Source: Streptomyces tailanensis (GTDB taxonomy: Bacteria; Actinomycetota; Actinomycetes; Streptomycetales; Streptomycetaceae). From it: DNA of 36,443 bases. Shown here piece after piece: positions 1 through 7,979 of the stretch (position 1 is the first letter of the stretch; each line of letters opens with the position of its first letter). Under the pieces are notes generated by a model that was given only the letters and a program-made list of their open reading frames with translations, made no database searches and had not been told where the DNA came from. A program made the position numbers and the translations under genes. The stretch lies in contig NZ_VTHJ01000028.1 in the NCBI RefSeq assembly GCF_008386495.1, positions 75,556 to 111,998 on the forward strand. The letters run 5' to 3'.

Positions 1-24
1 GGTGATCGACGGGAGGGGGCGCAC

Positions 25-573
25 GTGCGCGTACTGGGGGTGGACCCGGGACTGACGCGGTGCGGTGTCGGTGTGGTCGAAGGCGTCGCCGGACGGCCAC
101 TGACCATGCTCGGCGTCGGAGTCGTCCGAACGCCCGCGGCCGCCGAGTTGGGCCACCGCCTCGTCGCCGTCGAGCAGGGCATCGAGCGGTGGCTCGACGA
201 ATACGGCCCCGAATACGTCGCCGTGGAGCGGGTGTTCAGCCAGCACAACGTACAGACGGTCATGGGCACCGCCCAGGCCAGCGCCGTCGCCATGCTCTGC
301 GCCGCCCGCCGCGGCATCCCGGTCGCCCTGCACACCCCCAGCGAGGTCAAGGCCGCCGTCACCGGCAGCGGCCGCGCCGACAAGGCCCAGGTCGGTGCCA
401 TGGTCACCCGCCTGCTGCGGCTCGACGCACCCCCGAAGCCGGCGGACGCGGCCGACGCCCTCGCGCTCGCCATCTGCCACATCTGGCGGGCCCCCGCCCA
501 GAACCGGCTCCAGCAGGCCGTGGCTCTGCACACAGCGCACACAGCCAAAGCAACGAAAGGCCGTACGGCATGA
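25..573 (+). CDS. ruvC: Crossover junction endodeoxyribonuclease RuvC
   Basis: RuvC resolves Holliday junctions by paired nicking once RuvAB has migrated them. The 182-residue length is normal. The RNase H-like fold shows its four expected acidic metal ligands: D7 in VDPGLTRCG, E68 in VERVF, and D141 and D144 in the C-terminal PADAADALALAICH segment. The GTG start at 25 has a purine-rich Shine-Dalgarno sequence (gggaggggg, 11-19) at good spacing. The stop overlaps the ruvA start as ATGA, so the two are probably translationally coupled. Only 24 bases lie upstream in the window, so the promoter and any preceding gene are not visible. Confidence 0.97.
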   Translation: MRVLGVDPGLTRCGVGVVEGVAGRPLTMLGVGVVRTPAAAELGHRLVAVEQGIERWLDEYGPEYVAVERVFSQHNVQTVMGTAQASAVAMLCAARRGIPVALHTPSEVKAAVTGSGRADKAQVGAMVTRLLRLDAPPKPADAADALALAICHIWRAPAQNRLQQAVALHTAHTAKATKGRTA

Positions 574-1175
574 TCGCCTTCGTCAGCGGCACGGTCGCCG
601 CACTCGCTCCCGACGCCGCCGTCGTCGAGGTGGGCGGGGTCGGCATGGCCGTCCAGTGCACGCCGAACACGCTGTCCACCCTCCGGATCGGCCAACCCGC
701 CAAGCTCGCCACCTCCCTCGTCGTACGGGAGGACTCGCTCACTCTGTACGGCTTCGTGGACGACGACGAGCGCCAGGTCTTCGAGCTGCTCCAGACCGCG
801 AGCGGCGTGGGCCCCCGGCTGGCCCAGGCGATGCTTGCCGTACACACACCGGACGCGCTGCGCCGCGCGGTCACGACCGGAGACGAGAAGGCCCTGATCG
901 CCGTTCCCGGCATCGGCAAGAAAGGCGCCCAGAAGCTGCTCCTGGAACTGAGGGACCGGCTGGGCGAACCCATCGGCGCACCCGCCGTGGGTACGGCGAT
1001 CACCAGCGGCTGGCGCGACCAGCTCCACGCCGCCCTGATCGGCCTCGGATACGCCACCCGAGAGGCCGACGAGGCCGTGACCGCCGTAACCCCTCAGGCC
1101 GAGGCCGCTGAAGGCACGCCCCAGGTGGGCCAGTTGCTGAAGGCCGCCCTCCAGACCCTCAACAGAGCACGCTGA
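570..1175 (+). CDS. ruvA: Holliday junction branch migration protein RuvA
   Basis: RuvA binds four-way junctions as a tetramer and loads the RuvB motor. The protein starts at the ATG at 570 inside the ruvC stop (MIAFVSGTVA), giving 201 residues, the family length; the frame is open further upstream, but that part overlaps ruvC in another frame. Seen in order: an N-terminal OB-fold (about 1-63), the helix-hairpin-helix region with ASGVGPRLAQ and VPGIGKKGAQK (about 70-130), then a linker and a C-terminal RuvB-binding helical domain with GLGY (about 150-200). It is the middle gene of ruvC-ruvA-ruvB. Confidence 0.97.
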   Translation: MIAFVSGTVAALAPDAAVVEVGGVGMAVQCTPNTLSTLRIGQPAKLATSLVVREDSLTLYGFVDDDERQVFELLQTASGVGPRLAQAMLAVHTPDALRRAVTTGDEKALIAVPGIGKKGAQKLLLELRDRLGEPIGAPAVGTAITSGWRDQLHAALIGLGYATREADEAVTAVTPQAEAAEGTPQVGQLLKAALQTLNRAR

Positions 1176-1239
1176 CCCACCTGTTGAAGCACGCCGTACG
1201 AATCTGCCCACACCGACCGCGACCCGCGAGGCACACGCA

Positions 1240-2295
1240 ATGAACTGGGACGACACGACCGACGACACCCCCGAGCGGCTGGTGGGTTCTGTCGCCGACC
1301 GTGAGGACCAGGCCGTCGAGGCGGCCCTGCGCCCCAAGGACCTGGACGAGTTCATCGGCCAGGAGAAGGTCCGGGAGCAGCTCGACCTGGTCCTGCGGGC
1401 GGCACGCGCGCGTGGGGCGACGGCCGACCACGTCCTGCTCTCCGGCGCCCCGGGCCTCGGCAAGACCACCCTGTCGATGATCATCGCGGCCGAGATGGGC
1501 GCCCCGATCCGTATCACCTCCGGCCCCGCCATCCAGCACGCAGGGGACCTGGCCGCGATCCTCTCGTCCCTCCAGGAGGGAGAGGTCCTCTTCCTCGACG
1601 AGATCCACCGGATGTCCCGGCCCGCCGAGGAGATGCTCTACATGGCGATGGAGGACTTCCGGGTCGACGTCATCGTCGGCAAGGGCCCGGGCGCCACCGC
1701 CATCCCGCTCGAACTGCCGCCGTTCACGCTGGTCGGCGCCACCACCCGGGCGGGACTGCTGCCGCCCCCGCTGCGCGACCGCTTCGGCTTCACCGCGCAC
1801 ATGGAGTTCTACGAGCCCGCCGAACTGGAGCGCGTCATCCACCGCTCGGCGAGCCTGCTCGACGTCGAGATCAACGCGGACGGCGCCGCCGAGATCGCCG
1901 GCCGCTCCCGGGGCACCCCCCGTATCGCCAACCGCCTCCTGCGTCGCGTACGGGACTACGCGCAGGTCAAGGCCGACGGGATCATCACGCGCGACATCGC
2001 CTCGGCCGCCCTCGCCGTCTACGAGGTCGACGCCCGCGGACTCGACCGCCTCGACCGCGGCGTCCTCGAAGCGCTGCTCAAGCTCTTCGGCGGCGGCCCG
2101 GTCGGTCTCTCCACACTCGCCGTCGCCGTGGGGGAGGAGCGCGAGACCGTCGAAGAGGTCGCCGAACCCTTCCTCGTCCGCGAGGGACTGCTCGCCCGCA
2201 CCCCCCGCGGCCGCGTGGCGACCCCCGCCGCCTGGGCGCACCTCGGCCTGGTGCCCCCGTCGGCGCCGGGCGGGGGCCAGCAGGCCGCTTTCTGA
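1240..2295 (+). CDS. ruvB: Holliday junction branch migration ATPase RuvB
   Basis: RuvB is the hexameric AAA+ motor that drives branch migration with RuvA. The 351 residues show Walker A GAPGLGKTT (69-77), Walker B LFLDEIHR (117-124), sensor 1/arginine finger GATTRAG (166-172) and PLRDRF (177-182), then the helical lid and a C-terminal winged helix (about 270-340). The ATG at 1240 gives the usual acidic N-terminus (MNWDDTTDD) before the conserved RPKDLDEFIGQ. It lies 64 bases after ruvA and ends the operon; a hairpin follows at 2314-2343. Confidence 0.97.
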   Translation: MNWDDTTDDTPERLVGSVADREDQAVEAALRPKDLDEFIGQEKVREQLDLVLRAARARGATADHVLLSGAPGLGKTTLSMIIAAEMGAPIRITSGPAIQHAGDLAAILSSLQEGEVLFLDEIHRMSRPAEEMLYMAMEDFRVDVIVGKGPGATAIPLELPPFTLVGATTRAGLLPPPLRDRFGFTAHMEFYEPAELERVIHRSASLLDVEINADGAAEIAGRSRGTPRIANRLLRRVRDYAQVKADGIITRDIASAALAVYEVDARGLDRLDRGVLEALLKLFGGGPVGLSTLAVAVGEERETVEEVAEPFLVREGLLARTPRGRVATPAAWAHLGLVPPSAPGGGQQAAF

Positions 2296-2313
2296 CGTCC
2301 TGCGGACGCTGTC

Positions 2314-2343
2314 CGGCCCCGGAGAAAAGCTGCCCCGGGGCCG
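2314..2343. terminator. Hairpin between convergent ruvB and the secreted-protein gene
   Basis: Perfect 9-bp inverted repeat: cggccccgg (2314-2322) and ccggggccg (2335-2343) around a 12-nt loop, in the 65-base gap between two converging genes. There is no strong T-run, but GC-rich hairpins without one are common Streptomyces terminators. It could serve both strands. Confidence 0.6.
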
Positions 2344-2360
2344 CATCATGCGACCGTCGT

Positions 2361-2885
2361 TCAGGAAACCGACGGTGAGCCCTGGAGCTGCCAGGAGGGG
2401 AGGTAACCCTTACCGTCGTTGTCGACGTCGTAGTCGGCCTTACCGTCCGCGGTCCACCCCCCGGCCTGGCTGGCACTACTGAACGCGCTACCACAGAAGT
2501 GCCCGTTCGTGGGGCCGGAGTCCCAGTCGTTGAGCACGCTCTTGAGGTTGCAGGTCCACGTGTCCTTCACCGAGTCGTTCCGCTCCAGCCGGACATGCAG
2601 CTTGAAGCCGTCGAAGCGGTTGCCGCCGATGAAGGAGGCGTCCCAGTAGACCTTGGCGTACGCGTAGTGCTGAGTACTGCTGACCCTCTCCACGCAGAGC
2701 ATGATGCGCATCCAGATGTCCGGCTTATTCGGGAGGGAGATGGTTCTCTCGTTGTGGTCGTAGCCGGTGCACCTGGTGGTTGCCGCCGCGGCGGACGGAA
2801 CCGATGCCATCGCGGTGGATGCGGAGGCTCCCATGGTGACGGCGGTCGCCAGGAGCGCGCCGGATGCCGCTTTCCAAGCCCTCAT
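2361..2885 (-). CDS. Secreted protein of unknown function, four cysteines
   Basis: The protein has 174 residues from the ATG at 2885, which is preceded on the minus strand by a GAAGGG Shine-Dalgarno sequence. The frame stays open upstream, but that part lacks a signal sequence and looks non-coding. Residues 1-35 form a Sec signal peptide: a short basic start MRAWK, a hydrophobic alanine/leucine stretch, and a cleavage zone near MASVPSAAAA. The mature part has cysteines at 39, 64, 112 and 131, enough for two disulfides. It is rich in Trp, Asp and Asn (IWMRIMLC, DYDVDNDGKGYLPSW). I recognise no catalytic motif and assign no function. It sits between ruvB and yajC, which I know as close neighbours in other streptomycetes, so it is probably an accessory gene. 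Confidence 0.8.
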   Translation of the reverse strand: MRAWKAASGALLATAVTMGASASTAMASVPSAAAATTRCTGYDHNERTISLPNKPDIWMRIMLCVERVSSTQHYAYAKVYWDASFIGGNRFDGFKLHVRLERNDSVKDTWTCNLKSVLNDWDSGPTNGHFCGSAFSSASQAGGWTADGKADYDVDNDGKGYLPSWQLQGSPSVS

Positions 2886-3478
2886 GCTGTGCTGCCCTTC
2901 GTGAGACGGTCCCGCGGCTGTCCCGCGGGCACCTTCAGAGACAGAGAATGGGCAGCCGAGCGCGCCGCGGCACCGGTGCGGGCTCAGGGAGCACAGACTT
3001 GTCCATCGCGTAGAAGGTGTGCTATGTGCCTCAAGTTCAGGACGTGCGGCGCACACGGGTATCGGGACTCCTTGCACACCACGGCGATCACCATGGGCCG
3101 CGCCGCCGAGTGGTACCTCCTGCAACCTTCAACAGCCCCTTGCCTTGATCCGGTTTCCAGTCGTAACGTGCAGTGATGACTACGGGGGAAGTTGAGGCTC
3201 AGGGCGTACAAGAGACGGAAGTTTTGAGAGAGCCGTCCCAAGAGCCGTGCGGATCCTGGCCGTTGCCGGTCGGCCGCACAGGGTGCCGTCGCCTGCGGTA
3301 ACCCACAGAGCGCGACGTCAGGAGCGTGTGGGCGAATCCCGTTGCGGGGATCACCGCCGAGCTCGTTCCGTGGAGCGCAATCCTCCGATGTCTGCGTCGC
3401 ATGCCGGCCTGGGCGGGGTCGGTACCGCCACTGACCAGGGCGGGTGCAAGAGATCTCTACGGATCTGGGGGATACACA
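2886..3478. other. 593-base stretch without a supported gene
   Basis: This divergent region separates the minus-strand secreted-protein gene from the plus-strand FHA-like gene, so both promoters should lie here. GC content is lower than in the core genes. Open frames are present on both strands but lack codon bias, Shine-Dalgarno sequences or recognisable protein. I could not pick out a convincing -35/-10 pair, a tRNA or a hairpin longer than chance. Confidence 0.6.
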
Positions 3479-4300
3479 ATGTCGTCGACTGGCCTGAGTG
3501 CCGAAGTAATAGAGGAGCCCAACGGCAGGCGCAGAGCCAAAGAGGTCCGTCCAATGCCTGATCGGCGAGGGAGCGGGCCATCCGGGGCGCGGATGGGGGT
3601 GACGAAGCCTTCGGTGAGCATCAAATGGAGTGCACATAGCGGGGAGGAATGCTTTCGCGATCTTGCACTTCATGAACGTTTGACTTTCGGCAATTGCATA
3701 TGCGGCGCGTTGGACGTCACCATCGAGACGGAGAACGCCGGTCACGTGGTCGGGGCCGTGACGCCTCGCGCCGACCACTGGAGGGTGGACAATCTCAGCC
3801 GCTTCACCGCGCTGCTCATAGAGGACTTGGAGGACTCGCAGCAGTTCATCCGGGTACCGGGCCAAAGACGAGAGGTAGTGATTCCCTTCGAGTTGGCTCA
3901 GGTCGCAGTGGCCGGCCGCGACGACCTGCCGCTGCTCACCGTGTTCGGACCCGAACCCGTGGTGGCACCACACGAAGGCCACGGTTGCCCCGAGGAAGCG
4001 AAGGAGGACGCGGCGCACCGTCTCCTGGACCCGCGAACCCGGTATTTCGCTGTGCTCCGTGCGCTGTGCGAATCACAACACGCTGGTCCCGCGCACCCCG
4101 TACCGACTTCGGCAACGATCGCGGACAGGCTTGCCGAGTGGGGTGTCCGGCTGACTGCCCGGGCGGTCGACCATCACATCGACTACCTGGTGCAGCGTCT
4201 TGGGCTCCGTCCGCTGGCCGGGTCCGTCCAGCGGAGCTGGAAGAAGGAAGTGCTCGTCAGCGTGGCGCTGCGACAGGGACTGCTGGACGTACCGGCCTGA
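3479..4300 (+). CDS. Orphan FHA-like protein with C-terminal winged helix
   Basis: The protein has 273 residues from the ATG at 3479, which follows a GGGGGA Shine-Dalgarno sequence; the frame is open back to 3326 without a better start. Residues 1-40 are charged and probably disordered. Residues about 45-155 read like a divergent FHA (phosphothreonine-binding) domain: a GNCICG segment, then WRVDNLSRFTALLIED, which sits where FHA proteins have their SR-H core followed by a beta strand. Residues about 183-270 resemble the winged helix-turn-helix that follows FHA domains in many actinobacterial proteins (DPRTRYFAVLRALCE, then ATIADRLAEWG, RAVDHHIDYLVQRLGL and a basic KKEVLVSVALRQGL end). A role in reading Ser/Thr phosphorylation is inferred; no kinase gene is adjacent. 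The FHA call is the weaker half. Confidence 0.75.
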   Translation: MSSTGLSAEVIEEPNGRRRAKEVRPMPDRRGSGPSGARMGVTKPSVSIKWSAHSGEECFRDLALHERLTFGNCICGALDVTIETENAGHVVGAVTPRADHWRVDNLSRFTALLIEDLEDSQQFIRVPGQRREVVIPFELAQVAVAGRDDLPLLTVFGPEPVVAPHEGHGCPEEAKEDAAHRLLDPRTRYFAVLRALCESQHAGPAHPVPTSATIADRLAEWGVRLTARAVDHHIDYLVQRLGLRPLAGSVQRSWKKEVLVSVALRQGLLDVPA

Positions 4301-4391
4301 AACGGGGTCCTCCCGGACCTGGCCGCTGTCCTCGTCGGCCGGACACGACGGGGGCAACGGCTGCGGAGGAACCACCGTGGCATGCTGAGCG

Positions 4392-4421
4392 TTGTTCCAT
4401 GAGCGCGGACTCGCTTAGACT
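4392..4421 (+). promoter_or_regulatory. Possible promoter of the yajC-secD-secF-apt operon
   Basis: TTGTTC (4392-4397) and TAGACT (4416-4421) are separated by 18 bases. The -10 fits the Streptomyces vegetative pattern TANNNT well; the -35 matches only TTG. Transcription would begin near 4428, at the inverted repeat described next. Confidence 0.35.
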
Positions 4422-4427
4422 CCGCCG

Positions 4428-4449
4428 ATGCCGCCTTTGTCGGCGGCAT
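4428..4449 (+). promoter_or_regulatory. Perfect inverted repeat in the yajC leader
   Basis: ATGCCGCC (4428-4435) and GGCGGCAT (4442-4449) are exact reverse complements around a 6-base loop. The element lies at the predicted transcription start, 59 bases before yajC. It could be a repressor operator or a 5'-end RNA hairpin; the sequence alone does not decide. Confidence 0.4.
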
Positions 4450-4508
4450 ACATACCCCCAACCATCAGGCCGCTCGCCATCGCGGTCGTGTGAAGGAAGT
4501 TCCGACCC

Positions 4509-5003
4509 GTGAGTCTCGCAGCCCTCCTCCCGTTCATCGTGCTCATCGGGGCGATGATCCTCATGACCCGATCGGCCAAGAAGAAGCAGCAGCAGGCCGC
4601 CGACATGCGGAACCAGATGCAACCCGGTTCCGGCGTCCGCACCATCGGGGGCATGTACGCGACGGTCAAGGAGGTCAACGAGGACACGGTTCTCGTCGAC
4701 GCCGGGCCGGGCGTCGAGCTGCTGTTCGCCAAGAACGCCATCGGTGCCGTCCTTACCGACGACGAGTACAACCGCATCGTCCACGGCATCGAGCACGACC
4801 TGAAGTCCGACGTCGTTCCGGACGACGCCTCCTCCCTCACCGAGACCGACGAGCCCTCTGACGACGCTTCCTCCGCTTCCGACGACAAGCGCATCGACCT
4901 CGGCAAGAAGGACGCGGCGGACGACGCGACCGACGAGCCGGCCGAGGTGAAGGCCGACGAAGCAGAGCCGAAGAAGACCCACGGCGAGTCCGACGCGAAG
5001 TAG
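4509..5003 (+). CDS. yajC: Preprotein translocase subunit YajC
   Basis: YajC is a small membrane partner of the SecDF complex that assists the SecYEG translocon. The GTG at 4509 follows AAGGAAG at normal spacing. Residues 3-20 (LAALLPFIVLIGAMILMT) are the single transmembrane helix; a basic stop (RSAKKKQQQ) and the conserved cytoplasmic domain with MQPGSGVRTIGGMYATVKEV follow. Beyond about residue 95 comes a 70-residue acidic tail rich in Asp, Ser, Glu and Ala, making the 164-residue protein longer than the roughly 110 residues of E. coli YajC; such tails are usual in actinobacteria. It is the first gene of yajC-secD-secF. Confidence 0.95.
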   Translation: MSLAALLPFIVLIGAMILMTRSAKKKQQQAADMRNQMQPGSGVRTIGGMYATVKEVNEDTVLVDAGPGVELLFAKNAIGAVLTDDEYNRIVHGIEHDLKSDVVPDDASSLTETDEPSDDASSASDDKRIDLGKKDAADDATDEPAEVKADEAEPKKTHGESDAK

Positions 5004-5134
5004 TCACGTCCCGGGAGCGCGGCGAGAACCGACCGCGCCCTGGGCACGTGCCGTTCTCGCCCGGACTCCGACCAAGTCATGGCCGCCCCCGCGCTGACCC
5101 CGGCGCGCGGCGGCCCGAGAGGGAGTACGAGAAG

Positions 5135-6883
5135 GTGGCAGCACCGAAGAAGGGCCGGAGCGCGGGAGCCCAGAGCAAGCCTTGGCGCGCGCTGGCCCTC
5201 ATCCTGATCGCCATCGTGGCGCTCACCGGGGGAATGTTTGCCTCCGGACACACCACTCCGCGTCTCGGCATCGACCTCGCCGGCGGTACGAGCATCACGC
5301 TCGAGGCGAGGAGCGGCCAGGAATCGGCGATCAACAAGACCAACATGGACACCGCGGTCGAGATCATGCACCGCCGTGTCAACGGTCTGGGTGTGTCCGA
5401 GGCCGAGGTCCAGACCCTGGGCCGGGAAAACATCATCGTCAACATTCCCAGGGGCACGAACTCCGAAGAGGCCCGGGACCAGGTCGGCACCACCGCGAAG
5501 CTGTATTTCCGTCCGGTCCTGCAGAGCCAGGTCGGCGCCGCTGCGACGCCCACCCCGAGTGACACTCCGAGCACCGGCTCCAGTGGCAGCACCTCGCCGA
5601 GCCCGACGAACTCCGACGGCGAGACCTCGTCCGACTCCGCCAGCCCGTCGACCTCCCCAACCTCCCAGGGCCGTGCGGTGACCGACGCGCTCAAGGCGGA
5701 CCCCACGCCTTCCACGAGCACCTCCGAGTCGGCCAAGGCCACCGACGGTGCCTCGCCGTCGGCGAGCGCCGACGCGGACATCCAGGTGCTCCAGGCGAAG
5801 TTCGCCGCTCTCGACTGCACAGACCCGAAGCAGCGCGCCGAGGCCGGCAAGGGCAAGAGCACCGAGCCCGTGGTCGCCTGTGGCGAGGACAACGGCGGCT
5901 GGAGCAAGTTCATGCTCGGCCCGGTCGGCGTCGACGGCACCGATGTGACGAAGGCAGAGGCCATCCTCGACACCACGACGGGTGCCGGCTGGAAGGTCGT
6001 CATGGACTTCAACTCCGGTGGAGGCGACAAGTTCGCCGAGATCACCGGTCAGTTGGCGGGCCAGACCTCTCCCATGAACGAGTTCGCGATCGTCCTCGAC
6101 GACGAGGTCGTCTCGCACCCGTACGTCAACAGCGCGGTGACCGGCGGCAAGGCCGAGATCTCCGGCAACTTCACCCAGGAAGAGGCCCAGAACCTCGCCA
6201 ATATGCTGTCGTACGGCGCTCTCCCGTTGACCTTCACAGAGGCGAGCGTCACCACCGTCAGCCCCGTGCTCGGCGGTGACCAACTGGAGGCCGGTCTGAT
6301 CGCCGGTGCGATCGGTCTCGCCCTGGTCGTGATCTACCTGCTCGTCTACTATCGCGGCCTGTCGCTCATCGCCATCGTCTCGCTGTTGGTCTCTGGAACC
6401 CTGACCTACCTGATCATGTCGCTGCTAGGCCCGGCCATCGGCTTCGCTCTGAACCTGCCGGCCGTCTGCGGTGCGATCGTCGCGATCGGCATCACGGCGG
6501 ACTCCTTCATCGTGTATTTCGAACGCGTCCGGGACGAGATCCGCGAAGGTCGCTCGCTGCGCCCCGCCGTCGAGCGGGCCTGGCCGCGCGCCCGGCGCAC
6601 CATCCTGGTCTCCGATTTCGTGTCGTTCTTGGCGGCTGCGGTGCTGTTCGTCGTCACCGTGGACAAGGTGCAGGGCTTCGCGTTCACGCTGGGCCTCACC
6701 ACCCTGCTCGACGTGGTGGTCGTCTTCCTCTTCACGAAGCCGCTGCTGACGATCCTCGCCCGCAGCAAGTTCTTCGCGAGCGGCCACACATGGTCCGGCC
6801 TCGACCCGAAGCGTCTGGGTGCCCAGCCTCCGCTGCGCCGCACCCGCCGTCCCGCCGCCACCGCCGACCCCAAGGAGGCCTGA
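5135..6883 (+). CDS. secD: Protein translocase subunit SecD
   Basis: SecD, with SecF, uses the proton gradient to pull exported proteins out on the far side of the membrane. The GTG at 5135 (VAAPKKGRSAG) follows GAGAGGGAG and gives 582 residues; the frame is open back to 5048 without a ribosome site. TM1 is about 17-37, followed by the hallmark LGIDLAGGT (44-52) and the first extracytoplasmic domain. Residues about 135-217 are a low-complexity Ser/Thr/Pro linker, then the domain resumes with ILQVLQAKF-like sequence. Five transmembrane helices cluster at about 385-545 with the motif GIAIGITADSFIVYFERVRDE-like core. The C-terminus is basic. It lies 131 bases after yajC and one base before secF. 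Confidence 0.96.
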   Translation: MAAPKKGRSAGAQSKPWRALALILIAIVALTGGMFASGHTTPRLGIDLAGGTSITLEARSGQESAINKTNMDTAVEIMHRRVNGLGVSEAEVQTLGRENIIVNIPRGTNSEEARDQVGTTAKLYFRPVLQSQVGAAATPTPSDTPSTGSSGSTSPSPTNSDGETSSDSASPSTSPTSQGRAVTDALKADPTPSTSTSESAKATDGASPSASADADIQVLQAKFAALDCTDPKQRAEAGKGKSTEPVVACGEDNGGWSKFMLGPVGVDGTDVTKAEAILDTTTGAGWKVVMDFNSGGGDKFAEITGQLAGQTSPMNEFAIVLDDEVVSHPYVNSAVTGGKAEISGNFTQEEAQNLANMLSYGALPLTFTEASVTTVSPVLGGDQLEAGLIAGAIGLALVVIYLLVYYRGLSLIAIVSLLVSGTLTYLIMSLLGPAIGFALNLPAVCGAIVAIGITADSFIVYFERVRDEIREGRSLRPAVERAWPRARRTILVSDFVSFLAAAVLFVVTVDKVQGFAFTLGLTTLLDVVVVFLFTKPLLTILARSKFFASGHTWSGLDPKRLGAQPPLRRTRRPAATADPKEA

Positions 6884-6884
6884 G

Positions 6885-7979
6885 ATGTCGAAGCTCGGCG
6901 ACCTCGGAGCCCGACTCCACCGCGGCGAGGTCGGTTACGACTTCGTCGGCAACCGCAAGATCTGGTATGCCGTCTCCATCCTGATCACCATCGCGGCCAT
7001 CGTCGGCCTCGCGGTCCGCGGCCTGAACATGGGCATCGAGTTCCAGGGCGGTGCCGTCTTCACCACGCCGAAGACGAGTGTCTCGGTGTCCCAGGCGGAG
7101 GAGTACGCCACAGAGGCCTCCGGCCACCAGGCGATCGTCCAGAAGCTCGGCAACGACACCCTGCGCATCCAGATCTCCGGTGTCGACACCGGCAAGTCCG
7201 ACGAGATCAAGCAGACGCTCGCCGAAGACCTAAAAATGGCCCCGGAGAAGATCAACGCCGACCTGGTCGGCCCCAGCTGGGGTGACCAGATCGCCAACAA
7301 GGCCTGGCAGGGCCTCGGGATCTTCATGGTCCTCGTGGTGATCTATCTGGCGATCGCGTTCGAGTGGCGCATGGCGGTCGCCGCGTTCGTCGCCCTGGTC
7401 CACGACATCACCATCACGGTCGGCATCTACGCCCTCGTCGGCTTCGAGGTGACGCCGGGTACGGTGATCGGTCTGCTCACGATCCTCGGTTACTCGCTCT
7501 ACGACACGGTCGTCGTCTTCGACAGCCTCAAGGAGCAGACGAAGGACATCACCAAGCAGAACCGCTGGACGTACAGCGACATCGCCAACCGCTCGATCAA
7601 CAGCACCCTGGTGCGTTCCATCAACACCACGGTGGTCGCGCTGCTCCCGGTCGCCGGTCTGCTGTTCATCGGTGGCGGTGTCCTCGGTGCGGGCATGCTG
7701 AACGACATCTCGCTGTCGCTGTTCGTCGGCCTCGCGGCCGGTGCGTACTCCTCGATCTTCATCGCCACGCCGCTCGTCGCCGACCTCAAGGAGCGCGAGC
7801 CGCAGCTGAAGGCCCTCAAGAAGCGCGTACTGGCCAAGCGTGCCCAGGCCGAGCACGAGGTCGAGCTGGCCGCCGACGGGCCCTTGGACGACGAGCCCGA
7901 GGACGCCACCCCCGCGGTGGTCGGCCCGCGCACCCAGTCCGGCGCCCGCAGCCGTGGCCGGGGCGGTAAGCGGCGATGA
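6885..7979 (+). CDS. secF: Protein translocase subunit SecF
   Basis: SecF pairs with SecD in the proton-driven export motor. The ATG at 6885 follows AAGGAGG (6872-6878) and is one base beyond the secD stop; the frame is open further upstream but overlaps secD. TM1 (about 26-44) leads into the family motif GIEFQGG (50-56), a periplasm-side domain, and five more helices (about 145-305) including the conserved GYSLYDTVVVFDSLKE and the NTT-V-LLPV segment. The 364-residue length includes a charged Lys/Arg/Glu tail of about 60 residues. Its stop overlaps the apt start (ATGA), coupling export genes to purine salvage, as in other actinobacteria. Confidence 0.96.
   Translation: MSKLGDLGARLHRGEVGYDFVGNRKIWYAVSILITIAAIVGLAVRGLNMGIEFQGGAVFTTPKTSVSVSQAEEYATEASGHQAIVQKLGNDTLRIQISGVDTGKSDEIKQTLAEDLKMAPEKINADLVGPSWGDQIANKAWQGLGIFMVLVVIYLAIAFEWRMAVAAFVALVHDITITVGIYALVGFEVTPGTVIGLLTILGYSLYDTVVVFDSLKEQTKDITKQNRWTYSDIANRSINSTLVRSINTTVVALLPVAGLLFIGGGVLGAGMLNDISLSLFVGLAAGAYSSIFIATPLVADLKEREPQLKALKKRVLAKRAQAEHEVELAADGPLDDEPEDATPAVVGPRTQSGARSRGRGGKRR

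Noticed and set aside
3176..3301. A 41-codon frame (MTTGEVEAQGVQET...) in the gap before the FHA-like gene
   Set aside because: No Shine-Dalgarno sequence and third positions far less GC-rich than real genes here; I consider it chance.
5048..5134. Upstream extension of secD to an ATG at 5048
   Set aside because: No ribosome site there; the GTG at 5135 has one and gives the usual short basic N-terminus before TM1.
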